From the NCBI GenBank assembly GCA_963779055.1, contig CAVZWN010000005.1:310001-374000 (forward strand): DNA of 64,000 nucleotides. Direction: 5' to 3'. Origin of the DNA: Sulfurimicrobium sp963779055 (lineage in GTDB: Bacteria; Pseudomonadota; Gammaproteobacteria; Burkholderiales; Sulfuricellaceae). Below are positions 41,427 through 50,761 of this stretch, in pieces. Every line of letters starts with the position of its first letter. Within the stretch, counting starts at the first letter, position 1. The position numbers were made by a program, and so were the translations under genes. The notes beneath the pieces were generated by a model. That model worked only from the letters and a program-made list of their open reading frames with translations. It was not told the DNA's origin and did not search any database.

Positions 41427-44400
41427 TCAATCGTCCTCGCTTCTCATCTCTTTTTCCGTTGCGCTGACCGCCTCATCCCGGCCAGGCAATGTTTCTGGCA
41501 CGGCGGCACGAATCACTTCCTTCTTCCCGGGCATCTTCTGCTCTGTCAAAGGCCGAGCGGTATCAGTAAGCGGCTTCAGCGTGGGCAGCAGATGTTTCAG
41601 TATCTGCGCAGAGAGGGACGAGGTGAACCTGTAATCAGCTGCGGCAACCCCCGGCACAAAGGCAGTGAGCGTGCCGTAAAAACGGTCGCCGATGAAGAAA
41701 ACAAAAGTGGCCGAGCGATTCACGGCGCGCGATTCCTTGATTACACCGGCGGATGAAAATGTGACATAACGATGATCACCGGTACCGGTCTTGCCGCCGA
41801 TGGCAATCTGCTCGCCGTTGTCCCTGACGATAGCGCGCGCCAGACGGGAGGCCGTGCCACGTTCCACCACATTGATCAGCGCGCCGCGCACAGCGGAAGC
41901 GAGTTCCGGCGAGAACAGGCGCTCGCCCTTTTCTGGCTTGCGCCTGTAGATCGTTTCGAAGGGAGTGCCGGCCGCAAAGTGCATTTCCTCGATCAGGTTG
42001 GCGGGTGGCCGCACACCATCGTTAAGAATAATACCCATCAGTTCTGCCAGCGCGGCGGGCCGGTCTGCCGAACTGCCGATAGCGGTGGCAAGCGAGGGGA
42101 CCAGATTGTCGAACGGGTAACCCAGACGCTTCCAGTCCCGGTGGATTTCGAGGAAAGCCTCGACTTCCAGCAAATTGCGGATCCGGCTGTCCTGGGCATT
42201 CTTGCGGCTGGTATTGATGAGCCAGCCATAGACTTCAATGCGTTCCGCACCGCTGGCTTCGATGGCATCCTTGTATTGGGCACCAGGTTGTTGCACGAGA
42301 AAAGCCGCCAGCCACAGTTCAAGCGGGTGAACACGCACGGTGTATCCCTGATCCGCAAGCGACAGCCGGCCAGGCGAAAGCTCCTCGTACAACGCCGCGA
42401 TGGCGCGTTCGCCGGTATTACCGAAACCGGGCAGGCGCGTCTCCATGAAGGCAGTGAAGCCGGCCTGTGAAGCATTGGGGTAAATATAACGATGCGCCGC
42501 CGCCAGACGCCTTCGGGTGGGCTTGACGCCGGAAAAGAAAATTTCGCTGATTTCCTGGGGTGTCTTGTTGCGGTACTTCTGGTAAAAACGGCTGATGAAT
42601 TCCTTGCCTTCCTTGTCGGCAAAACGTTGCAGGTAAATTTTGCGATTGGGATCTTTGGCATCGCGCAGGATATTGGCTGAGGAATCCGCCATGTTGAACA
42701 TGTAATAACGCGCAATATCGCGCATGATGCGGATGAACACCAGATTCACCGAGTTGCGCGTGGCCTCGCGCACACTCAACACCTGTCCGTCATCTTCGCG
42801 CTTGAAATTGTGGAAGTAGTGCAGCCCGCCGCCGGTAAAGAAAGCCTCGGCGGGGCTGGCGGAGTAACGCCGCTCCAGGGCGGCATCCAGCATATCCGCC
42901 AGATTCCTTTCATCATGGCTAATGAGGTAATCGACCGCCCAGCGCGTCAAAAAATCCACCGGGTCAATTTCGATTTTGCGCAGCTCGTCTGCCGGAGCAC
43001 CGGCGTAACGCTGATGCAGTTTTTCGATGATTTCGAGATAGCTCACCAGAGTGCGCAGCTTGGCGGTCGATCCCAGGTCCAGCTTGGAGCCCTGGTTGAT
43101 ATCGAAGGGCTGATCGTAATTGTCAGCCTGGATGCGCAGTTTGGCCCCTTCAGAAGTCAGCTCATGAATATTCAGGCTATAGATGATGCGTCCCGGATCG
43201 GCGGCACCCAGCATGCGCTCGCCATACAAGCCGGCAGCACGGGCGTATTCCGGGGTCCCGAGCTGGCGCAGGACATGCGTGACCTGCTGCTGGAGATCCT
43301 TGTTGAGCGTTGTTTTCACCGTCAGGTCAAGGCGGTCCAGCTCATACAGGCGAGTCATTCCGAGCAGCGAGGCAAGCCGGACACGCACCGCATTCACCGC
43401 CTTGCGCGAGGAGTAAGCACCATGATCTTCGACGATCGGCCCCTTGCGGAACTGCAACTTCACCTTGACGGCGGCATCGCGCAAACCTGCCGGGATCACC
43501 CCTTCACTCGCCAGCAGGCGTAAATGACTGTTGGTCAGTGCATCCAGCGCGTCATGCCCCGCGACGAGATAACCGGAGGGCCGTCGCTGCGCGATCATCA
43601 GACTCAGCACATGCTTGTAAACTGGCGCCACGGCCTCGATTTCAGCGGGGGCGCCGGACCACGCCCGCAAGGTCTTGTTGACGCGCTCAAAATCCAGCCC
43701 ATACCAGGCCCACAGGCCATCGCCCATGCCGCTGACTTCCCCAAACCCGTTGACAGCCGCCAGCGGCACGGTATTGAGATAACTCACCAAGACAGACTTG
43801 CGCCATGGCAGGGTGTTTTCCCCGTCCAGATAGGCGCGCACCGAAGCAGAAGCCATCTGCTGCAGCTTATCCTCGGCAGTGAGGGTCAGCCCGTTGGGCG
43901 TATGCCGGTACTTTTCGATCTGCGTCGCCAGCGTGCTGCCGCCCGGCACATCATGTTCCGGCTTGATGGCCTGAATACCTTTATCCAGCACAGCACGCCC
44001 GAGACGCTCCCATTCTACTGCGGGGTTCTTTTTCGGATGCGCCTGATCAAGCAACTCACGGTTCTCGATAAACAGCAGGGTGTCGCGCACCAGCGACGGG
44101 ACCGCATCGAAATTTGGGTAAATTCGAGTGGGGTACAGACCGCCATACTGGCGAGCACCGTTCTGGTCGAGAATATTCAGTCCAGCCTGGCTTTTCTCAT
44201 GATATGGCGCAAACAGGCCACGGCCGATCAAATCCTGCATCTGTGCAGAAATTTGCGCCTGATGGCTGATCTGGAAGCCCTGCTCCAGCAGGCGCGGGGT
44301 CCAGCCCTTGACTCGGCTGTAACCCAGACGTTCATCATAAGGACCCGACTGAGTGACATTAAACACTGGATTGGGACCACCTTTGAGCTCGAAGCGCAGC

Positions 44401-44570
44401 GACTTTCCAAGCCGGGCGAGATATTCAGCCTGAAAGGTCGAAGTCATGCCTTCAAAATAGGCCAGCATCCCCAGTGCAATCAGGGTCAGCAAAAAAAGGG
44501 CTGTAAAGCTGAAAACAAAAAACCGGGTCAGGCGTCTGAGCAGGGTGCGTTTCGGAGAGCTGGATTCCAC
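41427..44570 (-). CDS. Class A penicillin-binding protein (PBP1-type)
   Basis: A 1047-residue inner-membrane enzyme with one N-terminal helix (about 16-38, FFVFSFTALFLLTLIALGM). A family 51 glycosyltransferase domain follows, with LLFIENRELL and PGGSTLATQIEKYRHTPNG. The C-terminal transpeptidase has the serine box STAK, SVN in TRNSVNLVF, and KTGTG. It polymerises and cross-links peptidoglycan. It is longer than PBP1A/1B (about 800-850 residues), with extra sequence between and after the domains. The GTG start has a weak ribosome site. It lies between a REP copy and gmk, transcribed away from gmk. Confidence 0.88.
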   Translation of the reverse strand: MESSSPKRTLLRRLTRFFVFSFTALFLLTLIALGMLAYFEGMTSTFQAEYLARLGKSLRFELKGGPNPVFNVTQSGPYDERLGYSRVKGWTPRLLEQGFQISHQAQISAQMQDLIGRGLFAPYHEKSQAGLNILDQNGARQYGGLYPTRIYPNFDAVPSLVRDTLLFIENRELLDQAHPKKNPAVEWERLGRAVLDKGIQAIKPEHDVPGGSTLATQIEKYRHTPNGLTLTAEDKLQQMASASVRAYLDGENTLPWRKSVLVSYLNTVPLAAVNGFGEVSGMGDGLWAWYGLDFERVNKTLRAWSGAPAEIEAVAPVYKHVLSLMIAQRRPSGYLVAGHDALDALTNSHLRLLASEGVIPAGLRDAAVKVKLQFRKGPIVEDHGAYSSRKAVNAVRVRLASLLGMTRLYELDRLDLTVKTTLNKDLQQQVTHVLRQLGTPEYARAAGLYGERMLGAADPGRIIYSLNIHELTSEGAKLRIQADNYDQPFDINQGSKLDLGSTAKLRTLVSYLEIIEKLHQRYAGAPADELRKIEIDPVDFLTRWAVDYLISHDERNLADMLDAALERRYSASPAEAFFTGGGLHYFHNFKREDDGQVLSVREATRNSVNLVFIRIMRDIARYYMFNMADSSANILRDAKDPNRKIYLQRFADKEGKEFISRFYQKYRNKTPQEISEIFFSGVKPTRRRLAAAHRYIYPNASQAGFTAFMETRLPGFGNTGERAIAALYEELSPGRLSLADQGYTVRVHPLELWLAAFLVQQPGAQYKDAIEASGAERIEVYGWLINTSRKNAQDSRIRNLLEVEAFLEIHRDWKRLGYPFDNLVPSLATAIGSSADRPAALAELMGIILNDGVRPPANLIEEMHFAAGTPFETIYRRKPEKGERLFSPELASAVRGALINVVERGTASRLARAIVRDNGEQIAIGGKTGTGDHRYVTFSSAGVIKESRAVNRSATFVFFIGDRFYGTLTAFVPGVAAADYRFTSSLSAQILKHLLPTLKPLTDTARPLTEQKMPGKKEVIRAAVPETLPGRDEAVSATEKEMRSEDD

Positions 44571-44673
44571 AAAAAACCAATCTTAAAGTGCAAACAGGAT
44601 AAAAGCATAAATGATAAGCGCAAAGATGCTCGCCGGGTCAGGCTTATTGGCTCGGCCAGAATTTATTCTATTG

Positions 44674-44712
44674 ATATGGCCAATTGATGTTTGAACTTGT
44701 AGGTCGGGCTTG
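44674..44712. repeat. Truncated extended REP-like repeat
   Basis: ATATGGCCAATTGATGTTTG followed by AACTTGTAGGTCGGGCTTGC: the same lead-in and first REP half as the copies at 35.05 and 41.32 kb, but the second arm is missing. It lies between the divergent PBP and gmk genes. Confidence 0.6.
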
Positions 44713-44800
44713 CGAGTGTGATCCTCACCTTTCAGGCTGAGTGAAAAATGCAAATCTGGTATCGTGAGCGCAATTTGCATTAACCAAAGAGCGCAAAATC

Positions 44801-45412
44801 ATGAGCACCGGAAACCTGTTTATCGTCGCTGCGCCGTCTGGCGCGGGGAAAACCAGCCTGGTAAAAGAACTGCTTGCTGCCGACAGCGGCATTCAGCTTT
44901 CCATTTCCTATACGACGCGCGCGCCGCGGCCAGGCGAAATTGACGGCCAGCATTACCACTTTGTCAGTCGCGAAGCCTTCACACAAATGCTGGATCGGGG
45001 CGACTTTCTGGAAAGTGCGGAGGTCTATGGCAACTTCTATGGCACCTCACAACCCTGGATCGCGGCCTCGCGCAAGACGGGCAAAGACATTCTGCTCGAA
45101 ATCGACTGGCAGGGCGCCGCCCAGGTGCGCAGGCTAATTCCGGACGCAATCAGCATCTTCGTCCTGCCGCCTTCAGTAGAAGCCTTGCGTCAGCGCCTTA
45201 CCGGACGAGGCCAGGACGCGGAAGAGGTCATCCAGCGCCGAGTCGCAGCGGCACGCGAGGACATCAGCCATGTCGGCGAATTCGATTATGTTATTATCAA
45301 CGACGATTTTGATGCTGCACAGCAGGACTTGCTGGCAGTAGTCCGGGCCCAGCGCCTCACCATCAGAGCACAGTTGGCACGGCATGGCGAACTCATCGCC
45401 AGTCTGACCTGA
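44801..45412 (+). CDS. gmk: Guanylate kinase
   Basis: A 203-residue cytosolic enzyme that phosphorylates GMP or dGMP to the diphosphate with ATP. The P-loop APSGAGKTS is at residues 11-19, followed by SYTTRAPRPGEIDGQHYHF, the GMP-binding segment, and IDWQGAAQVR. The length is normal. It is followed after 31 bases by rpoZ and then spoT, a conserved order linking GTP supply, RNA polymerase and (p)ppGpp. Confidence 0.97.
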   Translation: MSTGNLFIVAAPSGAGKTSLVKELLAADSGIQLSISYTTRAPRPGEIDGQHYHFVSREAFTQMLDRGDFLESAEVYGNFYGTSQPWIAASRKTGKDILLEIDWQGAAQVRRLIPDAISIFVLPPSVEALRQRLTGRGQDAEEVIQRRVAAAREDISHVGEFDYVIINDDFDAAQQDLLAVVRAQRLTIRAQLARHGELIASLT

Positions 45413-45443
45413 AAAATCTGAAAACCCACTGGAGTAAATAAAT

Positions 45444-45650
45444 ATGGCACGCATTACCGTCGATGACTGCATGAAAAACTTTAGCAACCGTTTCGAACTG
45501 ACCCTGGCCGCCACCTACCGTGCCCGGCAGCTGGCCAACGGCGCCACCCCGCTGGTAGAAGCTGGCCGTGACAAGCCGACCGTCGTCGCGCTGAAAGAAA
45601 TCGCCATGGAAAAAGTAGGCCGGGAAATTCTCAACCGCGGACAAGCATGA
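45444..45650 (+). CDS. rpoZ: RNA polymerase omega subunit
   Basis: A 68-residue protein beginning MARITVDDCMKNFSNRFELT with the conserved TYRARQLANG segment. Omega helps assemble RNA polymerase and is part of a ppGpp site in proteobacteria. It lies between gmk and spoT as in many betaproteobacteria and gammaproteobacteria. Confidence 0.96.
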   Translation: MARITVDDCMKNFSNRFELTLAATYRARQLANGATPLVEAGRDKPTVVALKEIAMEKVGREILNRGQA

Positions 45651-45656
45651 AATATG

Positions 45657-45735
45657 GTGAGCGGAGAGCAGTAAGCAGGAAGCGGTGAGGAGCCCCCCTT
45701 ACCGCTCACTGCTCTCCGCTCACTGCTCTCCGCTC
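45657..45735. repeat. Perfect 16-bp inverted repeat between rpoZ and spoT
   Basis: GTGAGCGGAGAGCAGT at 45657-45672 is matched exactly in reverse complement at 45708-45723, and a further partial copy runs to 45735. The repeat fills the whole gap and ends four bases before the spoT ATG, so there is no normal ribosome site. It belongs to a different family from the REP copies. Confidence 0.85.
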
Positions 45736-45738
45736 CAA

Positions 45739-47850
45739 ATGCCCACCTCCCACCTCACCGAGACGCTCTCTACTTACCTCAAGCCTGAGGACATCGCCCA
45801 GGTCGAGGGCGCCTTTCGCGTTGCCGAAGCTGCCCATCTCGGGCAAATGCGCAAAAGTGGCGAAGCCTACATTTCCCATCCGCTCGCCGTCGCCACCATC
45901 CTGGCCGAATGGCGCCTTGACGCCCAGGCCATCATGGCTGCGCTGCTGCATGACGTGGTGGAGGACACCGCAACCACCAGCGAGGAAATCGGCGCACAGT
46001 TCGGCAAACAGGTCGCCGAACTGGTAGAGGGTGTTTCCAAGCTGGACAAGATCGAATTCCAGTCGGAAGCCCACGCCCAGGCTGAAAATTTCCGCAAGAT
46101 GCTGCTCGCGATGGCGCGCGACGTGCGGGTGATCCTGATCAAGCTGGCCGACCGGCTGCACAACATGCGCACGCTGGAGTCGATGAAGGCCGCCAAGCAG
46201 CAGCGCATTTCGCACGAAACGCTGGAAATCTACGCCCCTATCGCCAACCGGCTCGGCCTCAACAACGTCTATCGCGAACTGGAGGACCTCGGCTTCCACT
46301 TCGCCCACCCCAACCGCTACACCGTTCTGGACAAGGCGGTCAAGGCAGCGCGCGGCAACCGGCGCGAGGTGGTGAGCAAGGTACTGGAGGCGATCAAGAA
46401 CAAACTGGCCAGCTGCAACATTGAAGCCAATGTCACCGGGCGGGAAAAACACCTCTACAGCATCTACAAAAAGATGCAGGAAAAGAACCTGGCCTTTTCC
46501 GAAGTCTTCGATATCTACGGTTTTCGCGTCACGGTCAAGGATGCGCCTACCTGCTACCTCGCAATGGGGACCCTGCACAGCCTGTACAAGCCGATTCCGG
46601 GGAAATTCAAGGATTACATCGCCATCCCCAAGGCGAATGGCTACCAGTCTCTGCATACCACGCTGTTCGGCCCTTTCGGCACGCCGATCGAGATTCAGAT
46701 CCGCAGCCAGGAAATGCACCAGATTGCCGAAGCCGGTGTGGCCTCGCACTGGCTTTACAAAAGCGGCGAGACCGGCATCAGCGACATGCAGCAGAAAACG
46801 CATCAATGGCTGCAAAGTCTGCTGGAGATCCAGGACGAAAGCCGCGATGCCGCCGAATTTCTGGAGCATATCAAGGTTGACCTGTTCCCGGACGAGGTCT
46901 ATGTTTTCACGCCCAAGGGCAAGATCATGGCTTTGCCGCGCGGTGCCACGGCCGTGGATTTCGCCTATGCGGTGCATACCGATGTCGGCAACCGCGCCGT
47001 GACGGTCAAGATCAACCACGAACACGCCCCGCTGCGAACCGAACTCAGGAACGGCGACCATGTGGAAATTATCACCGCCACCCATGCCAACCCCAATCCG
47101 GCCTGGCTGAATTACGTTGCCACCGGCAAGGCACGCTCCCATATCCGCCACTTCCTCAAGACCCTGCACTACGAGGAATCTGTCGCTCTGGGCGAACGCC
47201 TGCTCCAGCAGGCACTGCGCGCCTTGCAGATCAACCCCGCCAGCATCGGCGAAGGCCCCTGGGAAAAGCTGCTGCGCGAGAACGCCGGAAAAACCAGGAG
47301 CGAAATCCTCGCCGATATCGGCCTGGGCAAGCGGCTCAATGTTGTCGTGGCACGTCAACTGGCAACGCTGGGCGAATCGCCAACGGATGAAAAACGCCCG
47401 CTAAGCGCCATGACCATTCGCGGTACCGAAGGCATGGCGGTGCAGTTCGCCAGCTGTTGCCGCCCCATCCCGGGCGACCCCATCCTGGGCTTCATCAACA
47501 AGGGCAAGGGCCTCATCATCCACACCCACGACTGCCCCGCCATCGCGCATTACCGCAGCGACCCGGACAAATGGGTGGACGTGGAATGGGATCCGGATAC
47601 CAAGAAGTTTTTCGAGGTCTCGATCAAGCTGGTGGTGGCCAACCAGCGCGGCGTGCTGGCCAAAGTGGCGGCCACCATTGCCGACGCCGACTCCAATATC
47701 GACAATGTCAGCATGGAAGAAGAGGACGGCAGCGCCTACACCACCATGTATTTCACCCTGCAGGTGGAAAACCGCATGCATCTCGCCCGCGTCATGCGCG
47801 GCCTGCGCCAACTGACGGAAGTGGTAAGGATCAACCGGATGAAGGGCTAA
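45739..47850 (+). CDS. spoT: Bifunctional (p)ppGpp synthase/hydrolase
   Basis: A 703-residue RelA/SpoT homologue. The N-terminal HD hydrolase domain has LLHDVVEDT (about residues 70-80) and LADRLHNMRTL. The synthetase domain has FDIYGFRVTV and GYQSLHTTLFGPFGTPIEIQ. TGS (about 385-445, MALPRGATAVDFAYAVHTDV) and a C-terminal ACT domain (NQRGVLAKVAATIAD) follow. An intact HD motif points to a SpoT/Rel-type enzyme able to degrade (p)ppGpp. The start at 45739 follows a repeat; earlier in-frame codons translate the repeat itself. Confidence 0.96.
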   Translation: MPTSHLTETLSTYLKPEDIAQVEGAFRVAEAAHLGQMRKSGEAYISHPLAVATILAEWRLDAQAIMAALLHDVVEDTATTSEEIGAQFGKQVAELVEGVSKLDKIEFQSEAHAQAENFRKMLLAMARDVRVILIKLADRLHNMRTLESMKAAKQQRISHETLEIYAPIANRLGLNNVYRELEDLGFHFAHPNRYTVLDKAVKAARGNRREVVSKVLEAIKNKLASCNIEANVTGREKHLYSIYKKMQEKNLAFSEVFDIYGFRVTVKDAPTCYLAMGTLHSLYKPIPGKFKDYIAIPKANGYQSLHTTLFGPFGTPIEIQIRSQEMHQIAEAGVASHWLYKSGETGISDMQQKTHQWLQSLLEIQDESRDAAEFLEHIKVDLFPDEVYVFTPKGKIMALPRGATAVDFAYAVHTDVGNRAVTVKINHEHAPLRTELRNGDHVEIITATHANPNPAWLNYVATGKARSHIRHFLKTLHYEESVALGERLLQQALRALQINPASIGEGPWEKLLRENAGKTRSEILADIGLGKRLNVVVARQLATLGESPTDEKRPLSAMTIRGTEGMAVQFASCCRPIPGDPILGFINKGKGLIIHTHDCPAIAHYRSDPDKWVDVEWDPDTKKFFEVSIKLVVANQRGVLAKVAATIADADSNIDNVSMEEEDGSAYTTMYFTLQVENRMHLARVMRGLRQLTEVVRINRMKG

Positions 47851-47854
47851 ACCC

Positions 47855-47982
47855 AACCCCTCCCAGCCTCCCCTTATCAGGGGAGGAGTTTGCGGCGCTC
47901 CCCGATCTACCCCTCCCCTGAAACGGGTCAAGCAGGCAATCCGCATAGCGGATGCTCGCACAAGGGGAGGCTGGGAGGGGTT
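47855..47982. repeat. Perfect 21-bp inverted repeat, GGGGAGG family
   Basis: The sequence at 47855-47875 (AACCCCTCCC then AGCCTCCCCTT) is repeated exactly in reverse complement at 47962-47982, with shorter GGGGAGG arms inside. The same family occurs at 14.8 and 20.15 kb. It separates spoT from ridA. Confidence 0.85.
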
Positions 47983-48026
47983 AGGTTTTAACAGACAATT
48001 CAGAACCAGCAAGCAAGGAAAACACC

Positions 48027-48410
48027 ATGACCAGACAAGTATTGAGCACACCCAACGCCCCGGCCGCCATCGGCACCTACTCGCAGGGCATCCGCGTCGG
48101 CGCTACGGTTTATCTCTCCGGCCAGATCGGCCTCGACCCGCAGACCATGCAGATGGCCGAGGGCGTTGAAGCGCAGATCAACCAGGTATTCCTCAATCTC
48201 GGCGCAGTGGCCAGTGCCGCCAGCGCAAACCTCAATGCCACGGTCAAGCTCAACGTCTACCTCACCGATCTGGCTCACTTCGCCAAGGTCAACGAAATCA
48301 TGGCCCGCTACTTCGACCAGCCCTACCCCGCCCGTGCCGCCGTGGGCGTGAAAGAACTGCCGCGCGGTGCGCTGGTGGAAATGGATGCGGTCCTGCACCT
48401 GGGCGAGTAA
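48027..48410 (+). CDS. ridA: RidA family enamine/imine deaminase
   Basis: A 127-residue protein beginning MTRQVLSTPNAPAAIGTYSQ, with GQIGLDPQTMQM and the conserved arginine in YPARAAVGVKELPRGALVEM. RidA hydrolyses reactive 2-aminoacrylate and related enamines. It forms a trimer in the cytosol. Its stop overlaps the recG start by one base. Confidence 0.95.
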   Translation: MTRQVLSTPNAPAAIGTYSQGIRVGATVYLSGQIGLDPQTMQMAEGVEAQINQVFLNLGAVASAASANLNATVKLNVYLTDLAHFAKVNEIMARYFDQPYPARAAVGVKELPRGALVEMDAVLHLGE

Positions 48411-50566
48411 TGCCGCCACGCGCTCCCGATGCTGAGAAAGAATCAGGTCCGCCAGGCGGGACTGATATCAAGGCCGGCAAGGCCGCCCGGGAAAAACTGG
48501 CAAAACTCGGCATCCACACGCCTTTCGGCCTGCTGCTCCACCTGCCGCTGCGCTATCAGGACGAGACGCATCTTTATCCTGTCGCAGATGCCCCCATCGG
48601 TCAGGTGGTGCAGATCGAAGGCCTTGTCACCCACGCCAGCGTCACCTACAAGCCGCGCAAGATGCTGACCGTCAAGATGCAGGACGGCAGCGGGACGTTG
48701 CAACTGCGTTTTCTGCATTTTTATCCCAGCCAGGCCGCAACCCTGACCCCCGGCGTCAAGGTGCGCGTCCTGGGCGAGCTGCGCCATGGTTTTTTCGGCG
48801 CGGAAATGGTCCACCCTCAGTACCGTATCGTGAAGGAAGACGAACCCCTCGCCGAAGCCCTCACGCCGGTCTACCCCACCACCCAGGGGCTCGGTCAGGG
48901 CACCTTGCGCAAGCTGATCGGCCAGGCCCTGAATGACGCGGACCTTTGCGACACCCTGCCCGACGCCCTGCGCACCCCGCTGAATCTGCCGGATTTTGCA
49001 GCCAGCATCACGTTGCTGCACCAGCCCCCGCCCGACGTCAGCCCGTCCGCGCTGGAGGAAAGAAACCACCCTGCCTGGCAGCGCGTGATTTTCGATGAAC
49101 TGCTGGCGCAGCAGCTCTCCATGCGCCTCCACTACCAGAAGCGGCGCGCGCGCGGCGCATCGCCCCTGCCGCCGCGGCAGCAGCTTGCCGCCGCCCTGCT
49201 GGAGCACCTGCCCTTTCCGCTCACAGCCGCCCAGCAGCGTGTTTGCGCCGAAATCAGCGCCGACCTGTCCCGGACCCACCCCATGCAGCGCCTGCTGCAG
49301 GGCGACGTAGGCAGCGGCAAGACTGTCGTGGCGGCACTGGCGGCCTGCCAGGCCATCGAAAACGGCTTCCAGGCAGCCATCATGGCCCCCACCGAAATTC
49401 TGGCCGAGCAGCATTATCTGAAGCTCTCCGCCTGGCTGGAGCCGCTTGGAATCACCGTGGCCTGGCTCAGCGGCAGCCTCGGCAGGAAAGACAAACGCGC
49501 CGCGCTGGAGCGCGTTGCCAGCGGCGAGGCACAGCTCGCCATCGGCACCCACGCCCTGTTCCAGGAACAAGTGGAATTCCGCCAGCTGGGGCTGGCCATC
49601 ATCGACGAGCAACACCGCTTCGGCGTACACCAGCGTCTGGCATTGCGGGAAAAGGGCAAAGTAACGGATATCTCCGCGCCTCACCCTTCGACTGCGCTCA
49701 GGGCACGCGCCTCACCCTTCGACTGCGCTCAGGGCACGCCCCTCACCCCTCACCTCCTCATGATGAGCGCCACGCCCATTCCGCGCACCCTGTCGATGAG
49801 CTATTACGCCGACCTGGATGTCTCGGTCATTGACCAGTTGCCGCCGGGACGCACCCCCATCGTCACCCGGCTGGTAGACAGTGCGCGCCGCGACGAGGTC
49901 ATCGCCCGCATTCGCGATGCCTGCGTGCAGGGACGGCAAGCCTACTGGGTGTGCCCGCTGATCGAAGAATCCGAAGCGCTTCAGTTGAAGACTGCACTCG
50001 AGACTTTCGAACTACTCACCCAGACCTTTCCGGAACTCAGCATCGGCCTTGTCCATGGCCGCCTGCCTGCAGCAGAGAAGGCCGCCACCATGGCGCGTTT
50101 CAAGGCTGGAGAAATCCAGTTGCTGGTGGCCACCACCGTGATCGAGGTCGGTGTGGACGTCCCCAATGCCTCGCTGATGGTGATTGAGCACGCCGAACGC
50201 TTCGGACTCTCCCAGCTGCACCAGTTGCGCGGCCGGGTAGGGCGCGGTGCGGCGCGAAGCACCTGTATCCTGCTATACCAGCCGCCTCTGTCCGAAACCG
50301 CCCGCGCAAGGCTCAGAATCATTTACGAAAACAACGACGGCTTCGAGGTTGCGCGCCAGGATCTGGCCCTGCGCGGTCCGGGAGAATTCCTCGGCGCACG
50401 ACAGAGCGGGGTGCCCATGCTCAGGTTTGCCGACCTCGAACGCGACCAGCATTTGCTCAAAGCCGCCCGTCACGCCGCCGAACGCATGCTGGCCGGATTC
50501 CCCGATCACGCCACCCGCCATCTCGAACGCTGGCTGGGGCAGCAGCAGGACTATCTCAAGGTATAA
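48410..50566 (+). CDS. recG: ATP-dependent DNA helicase RecG
   Basis: A 718-residue helicase that remodels stalled forks and Holliday junctions. The N-terminal wedge/OB domain (about 55-150) is followed by helicase motifs: GDVGSGKTVVA (motif I), PTEILAEQH (Ia), IDEQHRFGVHQR (DEQH-type motif II), MSATPIPRTL (III), ATTVIEVGVDVPNA and QLRGRVGRG (V-VI). Between motif II and III it carries about 25 extra residues (APHPSTALRARASPFDCAQG and flanks) not found in E. coli RecG, encoded by a tandem 31-bp repeat. All motifs stay in frame. Confidence 0.96.
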   Translation: MPPRAPDAEKESGPPGGTDIKAGKAAREKLAKLGIHTPFGLLLHLPLRYQDETHLYPVADAPIGQVVQIEGLVTHASVTYKPRKMLTVKMQDGSGTLQLRFLHFYPSQAATLTPGVKVRVLGELRHGFFGAEMVHPQYRIVKEDEPLAEALTPVYPTTQGLGQGTLRKLIGQALNDADLCDTLPDALRTPLNLPDFAASITLLHQPPPDVSPSALEERNHPAWQRVIFDELLAQQLSMRLHYQKRRARGASPLPPRQQLAAALLEHLPFPLTAAQQRVCAEISADLSRTHPMQRLLQGDVGSGKTVVAALAACQAIENGFQAAIMAPTEILAEQHYLKLSAWLEPLGITVAWLSGSLGRKDKRAALERVASGEAQLAIGTHALFQEQVEFRQLGLAIIDEQHRFGVHQRLALREKGKVTDISAPHPSTALRARASPFDCAQGTPLTPHLLMMSATPIPRTLSMSYYADLDVSVIDQLPPGRTPIVTRLVDSARRDEVIARIRDACVQGRQAYWVCPLIEESEALQLKTALETFELLTQTFPELSIGLVHGRLPAAEKAATMARFKAGEIQLLVATTVIEVGVDVPNASLMVIEHAERFGLSQLHQLRGRVGRGAARSTCILLYQPPLSETARARLRIIYENNDGFEVARQDLALRGPGEFLGARQSGVPMLRFADLERDQHLLKAARHAAERMLAGFPDHATRHLERWLGQQQDYLKV
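49678..49739. repeat. Tandem 31-bp repeat inserted in recG
   Basis: Two exact 31-base copies, 49678-49708 and 49709-49739, each containing CCCTTCGACTGCGCTCAGGG. The core is an inverted-repeat-like element of a kind widespread between bacterial genes. Here it lies inside the coding region and the reading frame is kept. Confidence 0.9.
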
Positions 50567-50584
50567 TTCTGAGCGCGCCTTATG

Positions 50585-50706
50585 AACCGCAAAGACACAA
50601 AGGCGCAAAGCAAGATCAATGCGTTAACAACCCCGGCTCCATTATCAGGATAAATATCCCTATTCATCGCGGGCTTTTTCTTCGCGTCTTTAGCGACTTT
50701 GCGGTT
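50585..50706. repeat. Inverted repeat, AACCGCAAAG family
   Basis: AACCGCAAAGACACAAAGGC at the left end pairs with GCGTCTTTAGCGACTTTGCGGTT-type sequence at the right end, imperfectly, around a 70-base centre. It spans the gap between recG and rlmJ. This is another family of dispersed intergenic repeat. Confidence 0.7.
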
Positions 50707-50761
50707 ACTGAATCACGATTATCGGACAACTCATCGACATGCCGTCACCTGGAATGCCTCC

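Noticed and set aside
45706..47358. A 550-codon minus-strand ORF opposite spoT
   Set aside because: It lies wholly over the conserved spoT gene; long antisense ORFs are expected at this GC content and no motif was recognised.
49678..49739. Direct repeats as a possible CRISPR array
   Set aside because: Only two copies, directly joined with no spacer and inside recG; this is a tandem dispersed repeat.
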